Positions 13,201-28,200 of a stretch of DNA of 64,000 bases are shown piece by piece. Positions within the stretch are counted from its first letter, which is position 1; every line of letters begins with the position of its first letter. The notes below the pieces were generated by a model that saw only the letters and a list, made by a program, of their open reading frames with translations, was not told the origin of the DNA and made no database searches. The position numbers and the translations under genes were made by a program. Source of the stretch: Cloeon dipterum (lineage: Eukaryota > Arthropoda > Insecta > Ephemeroptera > Baetidae); assembly GCF_949628265.1 (NCBI RefSeq), contig NC_088788.1:10540001-10604000 (forward strand), written 5' to 3'.

Positions 13201-16200
13201 CTCTAACCCGGAAATTTTTGTATCGCTGAAATGAAATGCGGTTAAAATAATTTCGCATTAAATTAAAAGATATAAATTTTCTTGAGGAAAGATTTCCGCT
13301 GAAGTAAAAGTTTTCAATAAAGTTTTCAAACTCTCACAGCATTTTTAAGCGCTTGATAAAATAACCGAAAACTAAAATGAAAAAAAATTCAAGAAAACTA
13401 GTTTTTTGTCTCAGTGAAAAATTAATTTTATATAACTAACAAAACTATGTGTTTTTATGTTATGATAATGACAACAAAACAGTCCCTCACAAATTCAATA
13501 GTTTTGGGCGTAAGCACAAACTAATATTCTGGAGTAAAATATATGATTTACACAATTCGTCGCTCAATAAACAGCCCAAGCCGGATTTATGATAACTCGA
13601 GGGCACGTTGAATTTTTTCTTGCTATGTTTCCTCATTTCGCTCCGCTAATAAACATTGTTAAGTCCGGGTTAAGTCTAATTACGGTTCAAAGTTACCCGC
13701 GACCATAAATTGCTGCTACAAATCCCACGACTTTTCGCAAGCTGCGGTTCTTGTGAGAAAATCACTCGGTTCTCGTGATTTTTCCATTCAGTGAAGTGGC
13801 GCCTGGCATTCTCCTAGCATGAATGGCTCTTTAAGTACGCATTCAAAATAATTCAATAGCCGCCAGCGTGAAATTTAATCAACAGCGTGCCCTAACTGTA
13901 CCACCCGTCTCTTGTGCACGATTGTCAACGCGAAAAGAATGAATAAAAAAAGAATGGTGCGCGGCTGACAATGGGAATTAAAAAAGACTCGGAGCCGAAA
14001 TTGGGTGGGATGCGCTCGAGCAAAGCTGCAGTAATCTTTCCATTTCCGTCACGCCTAGAAGCACAAACCCCATGGAACTATCCGGATAGTCGTTTCATCG
14101 CTCGCCACCTGTCGCACCCAGAGTCGAATCATTTTCATACAAAGGGTGATTTTCCAGATTGGAGTAATTATGCACTCGAGTAATGTGGTAAAAAAAACGC
14201 AGCGTGCTCGTGCGGCCGGAGAGTAGTTATACAATGCCGGATGTGCCGCTGAATGAGTTGGAATATAAGGAAGATGTCTTACTCTGATAATGCCACGACC
14301 TTCAAAGAGAGGCAAAACGAATGCCACGTAAAATACATTTTTTGGCACCATTGCGAAAACAACATTTGGATGGGAACGAAATGACAATTTTTCTCAAATT
14401 AGCGCGACAAAGAATATAAAAACAAAATTATTCCAGGATGTTCAACAAGAAAATAAATCTTCAGAGACGGAAATCAGGTTTTTCAGCTATTGTTTATTAA
14501 ATAAATTATCGATAGAATAATTTAAATTATTTCGATACTAGCCGTACAGACCAAAACAATTTCTCATTCCATATAAATTTAAATATCGTTTAAAAATTTG
14601 CTACTGCGGTCTAGTCTTTATACCATAAATTCTTTTGCGGATGAAATCGGAATTTTTAAAATCTTTAAAAAGGACAAATCTCATATTCAAAAACTGTTGG
14701 ATTATGAATTTTGCAGAGGTTCAGTCAAATGAGGTACTGAAGTGCAGCCAATCGTTTTCTACAGCCGTTGAGGCAAAATCTTTGCGGATTATTTCTTTAG
14801 TTTAATTCATTTTTTCACTTAATGTTCTATTGATGAGCCCTCTGAAGAAAATGAATTCTGAGAGCTATTCAAATTTTCACTCTCGCAGCCAGCCCTCAAG
14901 ATCTGTAGGGTAGATTTTTTTTTAAATTTACAGGCTCTGAAATGAAACTCACAATCAATTGAATGGCTCAAATTTTAGCTGAGCATTTTTTCTAGGCCAT
15001 ATATGGCAGGAATGGTATTTAGCAAACTCTAATTGCATACTCAATAATGCTGCGTTTCCGTTTAATAAAAATTTAAATAATCACCGCCCAGACTAGTAAT
15101 TTCCCTTTCTAAATTCCATCTCTTAACTGTTATTCGAAATAACACTAATTTGTATGTAAAAAGCCGCGAGCAGGGACTAAAATATCAAATATGAAACGCA
15201 GGTCCGGCACAGTTTCCCCACATGCATTTCCTGCCTTTGTGCCGCGCTTGTGTCACGTCGTGTTCATTCGGATGGATGCTGTTGGACCACACCTTTCGCT
15301 CTCCATCCAGCATTTCACCCATGCATTATCAAAACATGTGATTTCCACACACAATGAGAGGGCGCCGCTCGGTGCATCACCTCGCAGACCTCTCAGTTAG
15401 TCGAAATTCATATTTTGAGTGTGTCTTCCTTCATTATTTGGTGATTGACAGAATGCTGCAGTAACGCACTCATGATCCAGTTTCCGCACTCCTATTCACA
15501 CAATGTTAATCAAACATGAATTTCAAAGCACGACGTGAGTACTCGAACTTCTTTTTAACGCGTGAGTTCGTTAATTCGTTTGTCTTCCTTCGCATATAGA
15601 CAGTTCACGCTTATCAGGTTACGCTACTGGCGAGTGAAATATAATTAAGGACACGCGATCATTCATGCCGAGGCTGCATGCACACACATCCCCCTCCTTC
15701 AACTACTTACAGTTTTCGATATCGCTCAGCAGCTGTTGTGTCACTTTTGAGATTTCAAAGTAGCCTTTTAACACGTAAATATTTAACCTTTAGACCCAGG
15801 AAGTGTGATGTTTGAAGGGTAAATTAACGTTGGTATATCCAATAATTAAACAAAACCTTTAAATTTAAAAAATTCCTCATGCAATAATTTCTTTTACGTA
15901 ATGGTTATTGAACATGTTAAGACTTGACACCTTGAAGCACTTGATTTCCTCATGACGGCCGGAAGTCAAACAAAATATCTCGAATCTCTTGGGATAAATG
16001 AAACGGATTTTTTACTTTTCCTAAAATAGATGAGTTTTTATTTATTCATTTATACAAAAAATTGTTTGACGTATACAACAGTTGGAAGCAAGGCTGTCAA
16101 ATGTGCAATGCACAATAATTTACAACAGGATTTTGGTGTAAAAATCAAACGGAGAACCAACTTAATTTAAGACTATTTTAAGTTTTTTAAATAAAAAACC

Positions 16201-19200
16201 TATTGTGTATTTTTCGCAACAAATAAGATAATATTGAGCTGAAATTTAGTTAAAATGTACTTAATTTATTTTAGTTTTATTAAAAATATCTAGCATAAAG
16301 CAATCAGTTCACTCAAAAATGATTTGAATGACTTATACATTTGATTGTTTGGTACGTAAAAAATCGCTATTTACTATTGCGGAAATCCCTGCAAAAATAT
16401 TTTTTTAAATTAATATTAGAGTAATTTTTCAGCAAAATGATAGTTTATCGCGAACCCTGGTTACAGAAGTCAAACAGAGAACTTTTAATTTAAATTTATT
16501 CCTTCAAGACACGTGCTGATCGAGTGTACGCGGTTCAAGATCATCGCGGTTGAAAGGAAAAGTGCTTTATCGCGCACAAGTTCAGCGAGCTTTCCTTCCC
16601 CTCTTCCTTTGCTAAGGTTTATCTAAGTTTTATGCGCTTCCACGGTGACATATGTTTGATAGGCAAATGTGACACACAAGCACACCTTGACAAAAAAAAA
16701 GTATTTACCGCGCATATATACGTAAAGTGTGAACGTTAATGGAAAATTATCTTCTTGTTTTGCCCGTTCTTACGCAAGCTCATATGAATTCAACAAAAAC
16801 ACGCTAAAAATATAGTCGTATTCACATTTGTGCGAATGACCGTCACGGTCTTGAGACGACAACACCAACTGACCGCGAATAAGTAACTGCGCTTTTTGGA
16901 TATGTTGTTTGTGAGAGTGCTGCTGCGCATGCTACTGTACATAAATTTGTGGTTTTGTTAACAAAAAGTGGACTTAGGAATCGGATACAAAATTCATTCT
17001 CTGCAAATAGATCGAGAGCAAACAATTAATCATATTTTTCTCTCTGCTGTGATATGAAAATATTTAAAATTGATACCAATATCTAGTGCATGAGCGACTT
17101 TCAATTATCTATTTGAGAAAGACAAAACGTTTTTGTTTGGCTCTTTAATTGATTTTTTTACTAATTTATCCAAACTTTTGATTTTTAAAAAATTCCTTAA
17201 ACTGACTCTTTGATGAAACATTTCTGGGACATTTTAATGTTAAAGGTCTATGAGCAAAGGGTAGAAAAAACAGCTGAAATATTTTTATGAATTTGCAGAG
17301 GAAATAAATAAATAATACTAATTGTTTTATATTTAAATTCTTAATTTGATCTTATCATCTTCAAATTTCACTAGCTCTCTGTCCCTATCTGTCCACTGTC
17401 CACGCAGATTTGGGTGAACATTGTCGGAAAAATATAATTGCATTAAATTACTTGCAGCGTGTGTAATCGTTTCTTTTCTCCTTAAATATTTTTGATTTAT
17501 CAAAAAACATAAAATTTAAGTAGATGGAATCCAAATCCACCCTTATGTATATCAAGTTTGTCAATTTGGCCGATTTGGAATGAATTTTCCAGCGAACAAA
17601 AAAAATTCGAGCGATATTATTTGGGGTCTAGTGCGGGCTGATTGCAATGACGTGTCCATTTTTTGATTTGGGATTTTTAAGAAAGCTTTCCGACTCACTA
17701 CTTGCTGGTTTGCACCTTTCTAACATGCGTGAATTAGTTTCACTGTACGAATGTCTAGCTTTTTAATAAAAATACCCTGGTGCGTGTGTTATTGGGACAC
17801 GAGTTTTCACGAGTTGTTCGCCATCTGGAAGGTCACCCAACTCAAAAGAGGTGAACCGATAAAAAAATGGAACAAAATAAACTACCTAGTTTTTTTATTG
17901 TTTACAGAAGAGCCGGCTTTTCATTAACTCATAAAGACGCGTGAATGTTAATAAACTGCTAATACAATTGTTTAGTGTTTGAAATAAAATAGCTCTATAT
18001 TTAAAAGAAAACTTCACACAAAGTGTTTAATCTGTCATTAAAGTTTCTCCGCGCGATTGATTGCGCCCAAAGGAAGAACAACTCTCGCGCGCGGAATCAA
18101 TTAAACAAGCTTTCGCCGATGAAGAGCGAGAGTGGTTGCTTCCAAAGCATCAAGTGATCATATCTAATTGCAAAATTGCACTAAATAAACTCATCCTCTG
18201 GCACAGTTACAATTATTATCATAGCAAATGAAGGGAAAAGTGAGTATAATCTTAATGGATGATGATGGCCGGTTTCGCAGGTGCTCGAGAGCGAATCTGG
18301 CGGCATTCGGGGCTCGGCGTTTCGCAGTCTGGCAGAGGACGGCGCGGCCACCCCCTCCACGGCCCCCACTGCGACGCACCTGACCAAGCAGGAGGACGCC
18401 CGGCAGCCGCAGCCGCGGCTAGTCGCGCCAGAGTCTCCGCACCTGTCGGAGGAGAAATTTGAGTTGCACGTGCACGAGGTCGAGGGCTCGTTGGGCTCGC
18501 TCAGCTCGCAGTCCACCGACGAGGGACCGTCAATTGGATTAAGCCTTAAAAAGGTAAATATATTTTGTTAACCACAATTAAATGCAGTAGGTGGATTACT
18601 AAATTTTCCGAAAATCAGGCTTAAAGCTTTAAATAATCAGCTCTTATGATTTGATGGTGCAATTAGTCACATTTTGTTTGAATAGCGCTTTGATAACAGT
18701 AAGTGTGCGACTTGACATCATTTAAGTAAATACTAACTAACTTCTATATTTATCAATGCTAACTTTAATTAGAGCAAAGCATTTCGCACATTGCCGAGAT
18801 ATTTCCAACCTCACTTATGTGCGTCTCTTTCAAGATGCCACACCTAAAAAAGAATATTTCAATTTGGATTATCTGTCAGCACGTTCAAATTTACTTTTGT
18901 TGAGCCTTCACAAACATTACAGAGGTGAATAGAGGGCTTAGCCGACTACACCTTTGATTTAACTTTAACCTTTGAAAACCTTTAAAACATTTATTGCCAT
19001 AGTAAAAGCATTTGTGGGCTCTATAATCGCCTTAATGTGAAGGGAGTTGGTAAAAAATTACCGTTCAATGCACGATAAATTATAATTGAAGTGGTTATAA
19101 AAGTCAAATAATACGTTAGCAGGAAAATTGGTTTGATTAAATTTTTTCTTGAAATGCTGACTAAAATTATTTATCTTTATGAACCCATATTTTTAATATT

Positions 19201-22200
19201 GATCTATCTCTCTTCTAAAAAATTTAATTTATAAAAAATAATTTTTTAAGAATATTGTAGGATAGAAATGTTAACTAATAAATTATTTTCCTTGTGCAAC
19301 TGGAAGGGACAAAATTAGGGGTCGTTCGATTTAGAAACTTGCCAGAATTTACCGGCCAATAGATTGCAAGGACGTTCTTTCTTACTCAGAAAGGACTGAG
19401 AAGGATGGCTTAACAGTTGAAATGTGCTCTTTTACAACCCTCTTCCATTGAAAAACTTCTGCATTGTACAATTTTGTCTCAACGACGTTTCTCAAGTGTC
19501 TGTGTGCTCGAGTTCATTCAATGTGCGACAAGAATGGTAGCAAACAAGGTTCTCCTCGCGGCAGGCTGTCTTTTCAAGTCGCATTTCGAATCTTTTGATG
19601 AAAAATTTATTGTAGATAGGGGAAACGCAGTTTCTTTTTAAGGTATATTCTTTGTATTTCCTCCCACAATGATCAATTGAAAAAAGACCTTTGGCGGCAT
19701 ATATATCTTTACTGACAAAAGAAATTTGCTATTTTGACTAGATTGCTAGGGAAGCGGGAGATTCAGGCGTAACAGGATTTACGATGACAGCAACAGGTTT
19801 TTTTCAACCAGAAGCAATATTTTTGTGACATATTCCTAAATATGAATTTGTGTTTTGAAATTATTCCCGATTACTTTCTAAATATTCGTAAAAAAACAAT
19901 GATTCTGGTGCATATAATCACTTTGACTCAATTTTCACGCGTTCCTGCTTGCAATTGCTCGTGAATTTTAATCATTGATCTTGACTTGCAATTAAAATTA
20001 CTGTAGCAAGATTTTCATAAATATGAAGCACAATTCAAAGAAAGACTTTAAACGTAAACCTTATAGTTGTGTTGGAGGTAGATGTAAATGAGGATAGAAG
20101 CTGTGGTTGTCTTAATTTTTCAAAAGAAGAAATAAAATTTGCTAGTTAGATGTGGAAATTCTCTATTATTTTCTTTTACGAGAAGGAAGTGATAAATAGA
20201 TAAATAAATAGATAAATGGAGATAAATCACAATAATTCATCAATGCACATTTTTTAAATTTTACCTCCCGGCCGTACCAGCAAATAAGAAATTTCAACCT
20301 CGAACTGGGGATTTTTTCTCCATTTATTTCTATATCTTAATCGGTCTAGTTATCATTTTAAAAGATTGGAATATTAGCCTCAAAATAACACATTTTTCAG
20401 TTGAGACATTAAGAAGTGCAGCTTCCTCTGTGCATAACGAGCTTTTTTCCGTACTTGAGCAGGAAATTGTTGTAGAATAATAAACATCTCGGAGGTCGTT
20501 TTTATATTAATCTGGAAAACTACAACTATACATAAAAAGTAAATGCAATAAATTCCCTAATGAATCTTCAACGTATTAGAAAAGAGCAAACATTTGCGTT
20601 TGTAGCAATAATGTTTCAACAAAATGAATCTTCATATTTTATGTACAAATTTTATTGTATTTGACCCGAACAAGAATAAACAAGAATATTTTTTTAAATA
20701 TTTACTCAAACAATTCAAAAAATATTTTCGGCTTTCCTGTCCACAATCATTCAAAGGGATTACAAAGTTCAATGTTATTAGCAGAAATCACTGATGAACC
20801 ACACAATATCTCGATTAACAAACAGCATTATTTGTATCTCATTCTAGAGTCCCGTCAGTGACCCGTGGAGCTACAGCCATCGTGAGGCCAGTGTCGATGA
20901 GTCGTTCAATCAGGCAGTGAGTGAAGACCAAATCGAGGTGCACCACCGGTCTCCGACCCCTGACCAATCGTCCAGCCCCGAAATGCGCAAGCGAGACTCA
21001 ATTCTGGACGCGTGGGGCCCGCCGACGGTGCCGCAGCCCCTGGCGGCGGCCCACCAGTCCCAAATGGAGGCCCAGTTCTCATCGCCAATGACGTCGACGG
21101 CATCGCTCATCTCCAGCCAGATTTTCACCTCGAGCAAGGTCAAGGTGAGTCGCGACCCTTTGCGTCATGATGCGGGCTCGATGCGCGCGCTGATAATAAA
21201 ATAAAGTTTTGTATCTTTTGTGTCAGTGACGCATACATACACCTCACACGCCAATTAATTATTACTTTCTGCGTGCCGAACGATCGTAAATTGTTTGCTT
21301 TTTGAGAGGTGATGCGTCCGATGACGCAACGCTTGATGAAGCAAAATCTCTTGTTCTGCGGTCATCGTCGCTTTTTGATATACGTCCAACCAGGAATTTC
21401 CCTGTTCATCTCGCTTGGGCAAACACGTCGGAATTAAAAGGAGATAGATTGGATTTACATGGAATTAGTCACGGGAATTTGATTAATGGTTTTTGCCGTG
21501 TGAGAATTTGAACAAACAGTTGTATATTCTGGCAATTAAGTTTTTTTTGCGCATCGGCTGCATTCCAAACAAATTTCGCCATGCTTGCATTTCCTTTTTC
21601 AACGATTTTTTCAGTCATTTGCTACAAAAAATAGATTACGTTATTTCTTAATTTTGTACAGTTTGACTAAGTTGAGAATTCACTGGTTTGGGAAATTCAG
21701 TCGATTTTTTTCTCTGGTAAAAAGTTGACATGAACGGGTTATTTGGGTCCAATTTAGATGTAGTTTCAGTTTCACACCATTTGCAAATTGATTTTCTTGC
21801 CATATATTTGACGTTTTTATTTTACTCTTCCCGCATCAATAAATAAAGTTTTTAGCTAAGTTTTAAAATGGTTGTCACCGTAAAATATCGATAGTATCTT
21901 TTTTTACAAAATTAAATGTGATTTTAAAATTTGATAGCTCATAAACTCTTCCAAGATCTGCTTTGTATGTTAACATCTTACAGTAAAGCTCAACGAAATC
22001 ATAAAATTATGCCAGAAAATTTTAAATAAACAAAATATCAAATAAAAAAGTCCCCCTAATGATTCATTTGTGTACAATTTGGATTTTTAAAACAGATTGT
22101 GAGGTAGATTGTTGAGTAAAAACTGTTTTTTGGAATTTATTTCATTGGTGATTACCGACATTTCAATGCCAACAACCGTTTTCAGACTTCAGAATGCCGA

Positions 22201-25200
22201 CAAAGGTTCACCATTAAGGAGGCCTTAAATTTCCTAATTTGTTGGTAAAATTCCCATAATGAAAAAAGACAATGATAGTGAATTTTCCGTAATTTATTCA
22301 CATTTTCTTTTTGATTTCATCAATATTATATTTTTGTTTAACCAATAGGTTTGAAAAGAAACTTTTAAATGTCTATAAAGCTGTTTGGAAAGTTGAAATT
22401 TCAAAGAAATAACTTTAACGCACCGACAAAGTAACGTAATTGTTGATTCTTCCTACTCTTCGTTTAAAATAGCTCTTTCTGTATATATAGCGAGACAAAA
22501 ATACACAAACCAGTTATTGTTGGCTGGCAATTGTACATATAAAACTGGAACAGTGGAATCAAAAGTGCTGAGGCGATCAAGTTTGCGAAAATGGAAAACG
22601 CGTGTCCGTCCGTCCAGACAGTCGGCGCGGTGCTGTACCGCCACGCGGCGGCTCCATTCACTTAAGTTAGTCACTCTCGTCTGCTGATCTGATTAGCATA
22701 AAGCTAGTTCCTGTCAATTAAGCTGTTCACCGTCAAACCGAATCCACTTCAATAAACAAACTCAATGCGGAAAAAGGCCTTTTGCAGACGCAGACAAATA
22801 AGCGTTAGTGGGATGGAAACACCGCTTTAAAAAATATTTTCTAAATGTAGAAGAGAAGAGGCAGGCCGCAAGCTCTAGTTGAAAAAGGTCTTGTCAAGGT
22901 CGCCGCGCGCTTTTACCGAATCAACCGCATTCACCGACCGGCCTATAGCTCTCCTGTGATAGCCAAGAAAACCAAACGTGCGACACAATTTTGTCGGTAT
23001 GCTCAGAGAGAAATTTCTAAGGTATTTGAGGAAAAGCGTTCGTTAGAGAGAGATTAAAATTGGACGTGCAGGCATCTCTCTCGCTGCGGTGTGTCACTCG
23101 ACCGCTGACTGACTGCATGTGCGACCCAAAGAATATCCAGTAGCAATCGAAACGTGTGTTAATGCAAATTAACATGAGGTCGGTGAATCCTATATATATT
23201 TGTTTGCGTATGCGACTTAATTATTTCACCTCTTGCTACTGCTGACTGCGATGACGACAGTTCAACTGATCACGGGTCGAGAAGAAAGACGCGCCTCTTA
23301 TGAATATGGAGAAGTGTGCGTGGTTGTGCGTTGAATAACAAAAGTTATGCGCGTGCTATGCTAATTCGACTTATCTTTGTTTTCATCAAGTGATTGAAGC
23401 ATTGATATTTCCAACTGGAACACATACGATTGAGCTCATTTTTTGTCCCAGACGGCATGTCATCTGCTCATGGATAGAAGGTTTTGAAAAATGTATCATT
23501 TACAGAAGAGGAAACCCGAAAATCCTTGTTGCCAATGCATAAAAGAATTCCAATTAATTTGATTGAAGCCGAAATTTACCTAGGTAGCGCCGTGGAAAGG
23601 ATTGCTTAACTACTTGAAATCTTATTTTATTTCACAACAAATTGTTTCCCAAAAATGTTTCACACACTGTTGAATAGGGATCGACGAGAGGAATGTGATG
23701 AGAAAATATGGTCATGCCCTGTAAAAATTTAGGAAGATTGGTAAAATTTTAATTTTAATTGAAGGCCGTAGGTCGTATTTTGATTTATCTCATAGTAGAA
23801 CAAATTGTTTTAACTAAAAATGCAATCGATTGCATAACCCGAAAATTATAATAAATTGTTATCATTCATCAATAAATTTGAACTTTACTTTTGCTTTAAA
23901 AATATTGCAAAAGCTAAAATATTTTATGATCCATTAGGAGTAATTGGAAAAAATATCAATTATAAAATAAATGTGCAGCGTTTTGCTCACCTAAAATAGG
24001 ACGATGTAGATATTTGAATGCCAGAACACCACCCTTTTACAAAGTGTCAAAATTGACACAATCATTGTTCAAACAGAACAATTCAACCAAAATAGTGTAT
24101 TTTTAAATCCTTTTTAATTTAAGTTGAATTTTGCTTGAAGCTCTGTAAATTACTGAAAGTGAAAAATGAAAACTTTCGGCCAGCAGGTATATTATGATTT
24201 CATATCATGTGCATTTAATTAGTTTTTTTCAACGTAGGAATCTATGAATTTAATGGTGTGGTTTGATGAAAATTAAAAAAAATTGCTTTACATTTCACAT
24301 GATTTACTATACGACATTTTCGAATTAATTGCTACTGGATAGAAAGGAAAAGATTAGAAAAAGATTAATGAAAAAATAATAATAATACTTTAAACATAGT
24401 TTAAGTAAAATTAAAAAAAGAACGATACCGACTCCCAGCCTACTCTATAAAATCCTGTACGGGAAAAATCGAATTTTTTTATACCATTTTAACAAAAACG
24501 ATCATTTTATTTTGATTATACTTCTCTGAATGTAAAGGCTTGAATAAAAACACTCCTAGAAGAAACAAAATCCTTGGCAATAACGACAAAACGCTGGGTT
24601 TTGAAACAGAATAATGAAGAAAAACTCTATTGTTCTCCGCCAAGAGTTATTGCGTTGTAAATCAACGTGCACAAATCGGTGCTCACGCGTTTCAAGAAAG
24701 AAAGAAAAAACAGTGGTATTACTTTACATTATTCCTAACAATCAGCGATGAGCCACGCAAACACTCCAAGATATGGATTTTCAGGGTCTCAGGCCGCTAT
24801 ATACCAATTGATAAGCACGAAGAATGGAAAATAGGTTTTCCAAGGGAAGCCTCTCAAGTTGTCAACGCACCTTTTCCAAATTCGAATTTAATCGTTCGTA
24901 ATACACGAGGTGTGAGCCTTGCAGTGGCAGAACACGAATTTTTCATCAGCGGAAGTGCTACTTGCTGTTTTTCGTCGATCAAGCACCTCAAGCAGATTGT
25001 AATGTATGCACGCACGCTCACGAAAACACTCTAATTAAGGCCGAGCGAGTGCAGCTCGGTAGGCAGGAAGGACCCGAAGCGTCTCGGGCGTCGAGGTAAC
25101 GGACCCTTATTTGGCCCTTGCCCCCGAGTCGGGCGCGGACATGTGTGCACCGCCGAAAGTGCATTGTCTGCGTCTCGTGCGCGCGGCACACAAAGAGCTA

Positions 25201-28200
25201 TTAGACGTGACGAAATCGCAGCCGATTCATTATCCGCAGGAGAATTGTTTGTTGGCAAGGTGCGTGGATGAATGGCCCGCGTGACTAATAGAAAATCGCA
25301 TTAGCATTGGATTTTGTGGAGATTTTCAGGGATTATCTCCGCTCAATAGTAGGTTATTACGAAATTACTGAAGTCAAGATAACTATATATAATTTTATAT
25401 TCCTACGTCTTCTAAGGATGATCATCTAAGAAATTAAATTAATACGCTAAGTGTGCAACAGATGAATAAAAGGATTCCAACGTTATTGTTCGTTTTTGCT
25501 TTGGCTGCTTAAGACAAAGTTAAAATTTCCTTCCAATGGAATAGTGGTAGAAGGGAATTTTGGTTAATCACAATATTTGCACTCACAAACCTCACAGTTT
25601 TAGGTCACTTATTTTTATAAAAATTAAACAGTGAAACCCGTGAAAAAACATGAGCTCTCCAGCAAAAGAGGCTTCCTTAATAATTAAGATTAAGAAATTG
25701 AAAAAAAAATCAATTCCAAAATTTCAATTGCTATTTTGTTGGTATTGATAGATTTAGTGTTTAAAATTTAAATAAAAAAATGCAGGAAAGTCTGGGTAAT
25801 TGAGTTCAAACCGCAAATGCTTACATAACAGCAAAAAACACTAAATTTTTATAGAAAATGAGCTGCAATGATGGCAAAAAATTGTTTCTTTCGAGTGCAA
25901 GCAAATAATTTTAATTTTTTTCCAATATCATTGCACTTTGACTGAGCAATGTTTTCAATACCAGAAGAAAATGTATAACATTGAGAGGCATAAATGGATT
26001 GTACATTTTTTAACAAAACTGCCGCAGGTATATTGAATTATAGAAGCATAGTGACAGGTCTTTAGTAAAAAATCACGTTCATGCCTCAATTCAATAAGCT
26101 GAATAAGCATATTTTCCTCAATTCACTTGCTATAAATCAGTTTCACACGTGAATTATTGACACAATTTTTCAGGCTTCTGACGCTAAATTGAGTTGCTTT
26201 TTTCAGAACAACACGATTTCCCCTGCATTAAATCGCGCGCAACGCACGCGTGGAATTATTCACGCTAATTTCGCTTTTAAGGTCACCGTGAAGAAATTTC
26301 AATTGTGTGTGTGTTGAAGGAAAATCGCGGGCGTGCATTGATTGAGTGAGCTCAATTTGGTGCCAAATTGCAGAGAAATTTCAGCCTCCGTCATTTGTAC
26401 GCGGACAAAAGTGCAAACACACTGACACAGAAAGGAAGCGGAAAGTTGTTGAGACTCAAGTGAGGAAGAGACATAAACACCGAGAGAATCCTACTGGCAT
26501 TGGCTGCGCTCACGCGTGCTGCGATATATATTTTCCATAATATTATGCAATTTCTGGTTGCGGACGAACGAACGAGGCTTTAACCTACAAACGCGCGGCT
26601 GGAAAGCGATAATTCTTGTCACTTGGCTCGGAAAGCAACCTTCGTGACTGATTGATATTTTTGTTCAATGAAGTGCGTTCAAGGGTTGCCAAAATTATTT
26701 CTCCGAAATTAATGATAACTTATATATAGTTTTAAAAGCGGTGTACTGCCAAAATGCGTCGCACGAAAATTCTGCCAATTTTACAAAAAATGTATGTGTT
26801 TGTGCAGAAAATCCTTGTTATTTCTTGAGGTTTGATTGAGAGTTGAAGCCAAAATTTGCATAGGTGAGCATTGCGAATTTGTCTTCAACGTATTCCAATT
26901 GGAAACCACTTCTGCTAGTTATAAAATTGTTTCAACAAATTTAAAAAAATCCGAATTTAATGAGAAATCTTTTGTCTGCTGACAACAATCACATATCATT
27001 GTAGAGCTAATTTATTTTGTAATTTTCAATAGATTGAATGTGCTAAATTAATTAATTTCCTTCCCATATATATGTTTATTTTTGTTATTGAGAAACTGGT
27101 TTTGAAAAATCGCGCTAATCCTCGTTTACAACAGGAGCATTGCTTTTTTATTTCGTGTTTTCATCGGATACCCCGCAAAGTACATAGATTATAATATATG
27201 AAAGCTCCAGTTGCATAACTGTACAACAAAAAGTTACCAACTTGACCCTGCGAAGTATGACAATTTTTTTGTGGTTTCAAGCTCGCGTAGAGGGTCACGG
27301 AAAACAACACTCCTTTTTATGAAGCATTTTTATGTAAATGACAATTCGCGATACGTTTCCAAACCTTTTTTCCCAAAGATGCACATGGCTTTTTTTTGTG
27401 TATTCATGGCATTAAATTTAATGCCACAAATACAGTTAGTAATTTAAACCAAGTGAAGCAAGATTCTGTACTAGTTCAAATATTAACATAAAAGCTCCCT
27501 TTCATGAAGAGAAAATTAGATAAGATTAGAGTGAGAGGCAAACAACATTTAAAAATAGATGGGAAACACATGCAACTCTCTCAGTTAAGTGCAAACATGA
27601 AACTTAAATTTGAATAAGGGATTAATTTATGGTTTCCAAACGACTGAAAACTGATTCGTTGCTCCAAGGAACAAAAATAGCCAAGTGCGTCTGATAAAGA
27701 GCCCGCAGTAAATTGCGCGTGAAGAGGCAAATAATTGCAAAATGCAAACAACTCCGAGAGCGATCACCTCTCTTGCTTGCTCACTTATTCTACCGCAGAA
27801 TCGTTTAATTTTCGTATGCTTGAAAGCGAAAACGCGAGGAGCGTGCAGCAAAATGAAGCTGCGCTCTGCGGTTTTGTCAGTGGCACAAATTTGGCCTTTC
27901 AAATTATACATAAATAAATTGTTGCTCAATCGGTCGTCGTTTTCTTGAAAAGTGCAATGAAGCAAACGTGTGCGCGCGCCTGGCGGCGGTTTCTGCTCAC
28001 TCAGGGAGAGAAAAACAATTGGCAAAAGAAGATGAGAAGAAGCGCTGGCTGCCAAGGCCGGAGATGGCAGGAACAAAACAATCGTTGTGCAGCCTGCGCA
28101 GGTGGAGAGAAGGTTTTTTTTGTATGAAGAAGCGATGAGGACGCTCAGCCGAATCTCCGTTCCCTGTGTGTGGATAATGAAAGATTGAGGATGTGCTAAG

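Noticed and set aside
18221-18240. ATGAAGGGAAAA just upstream of the 18281 exon as the SLC6 start
   Set aside because: The intron between would be about 45 bases with no pyrimidine tract, and the phase does not match; the exon at 10247 fits better.
24630-25034. 134-codon plus-strand reading frame
   Set aside because: Mixed low-complexity sequence inside the large SLC6 intron, no ATG at its start, no domain or signal peptide.
27627-28076. 149-codon minus-strand reading frame with a hydrophobic start
   Set aside because: It lies in an SLC6 intron, resembles no family, has no clear start context or splice support, and is balanced by several equally open frames on the other strand.
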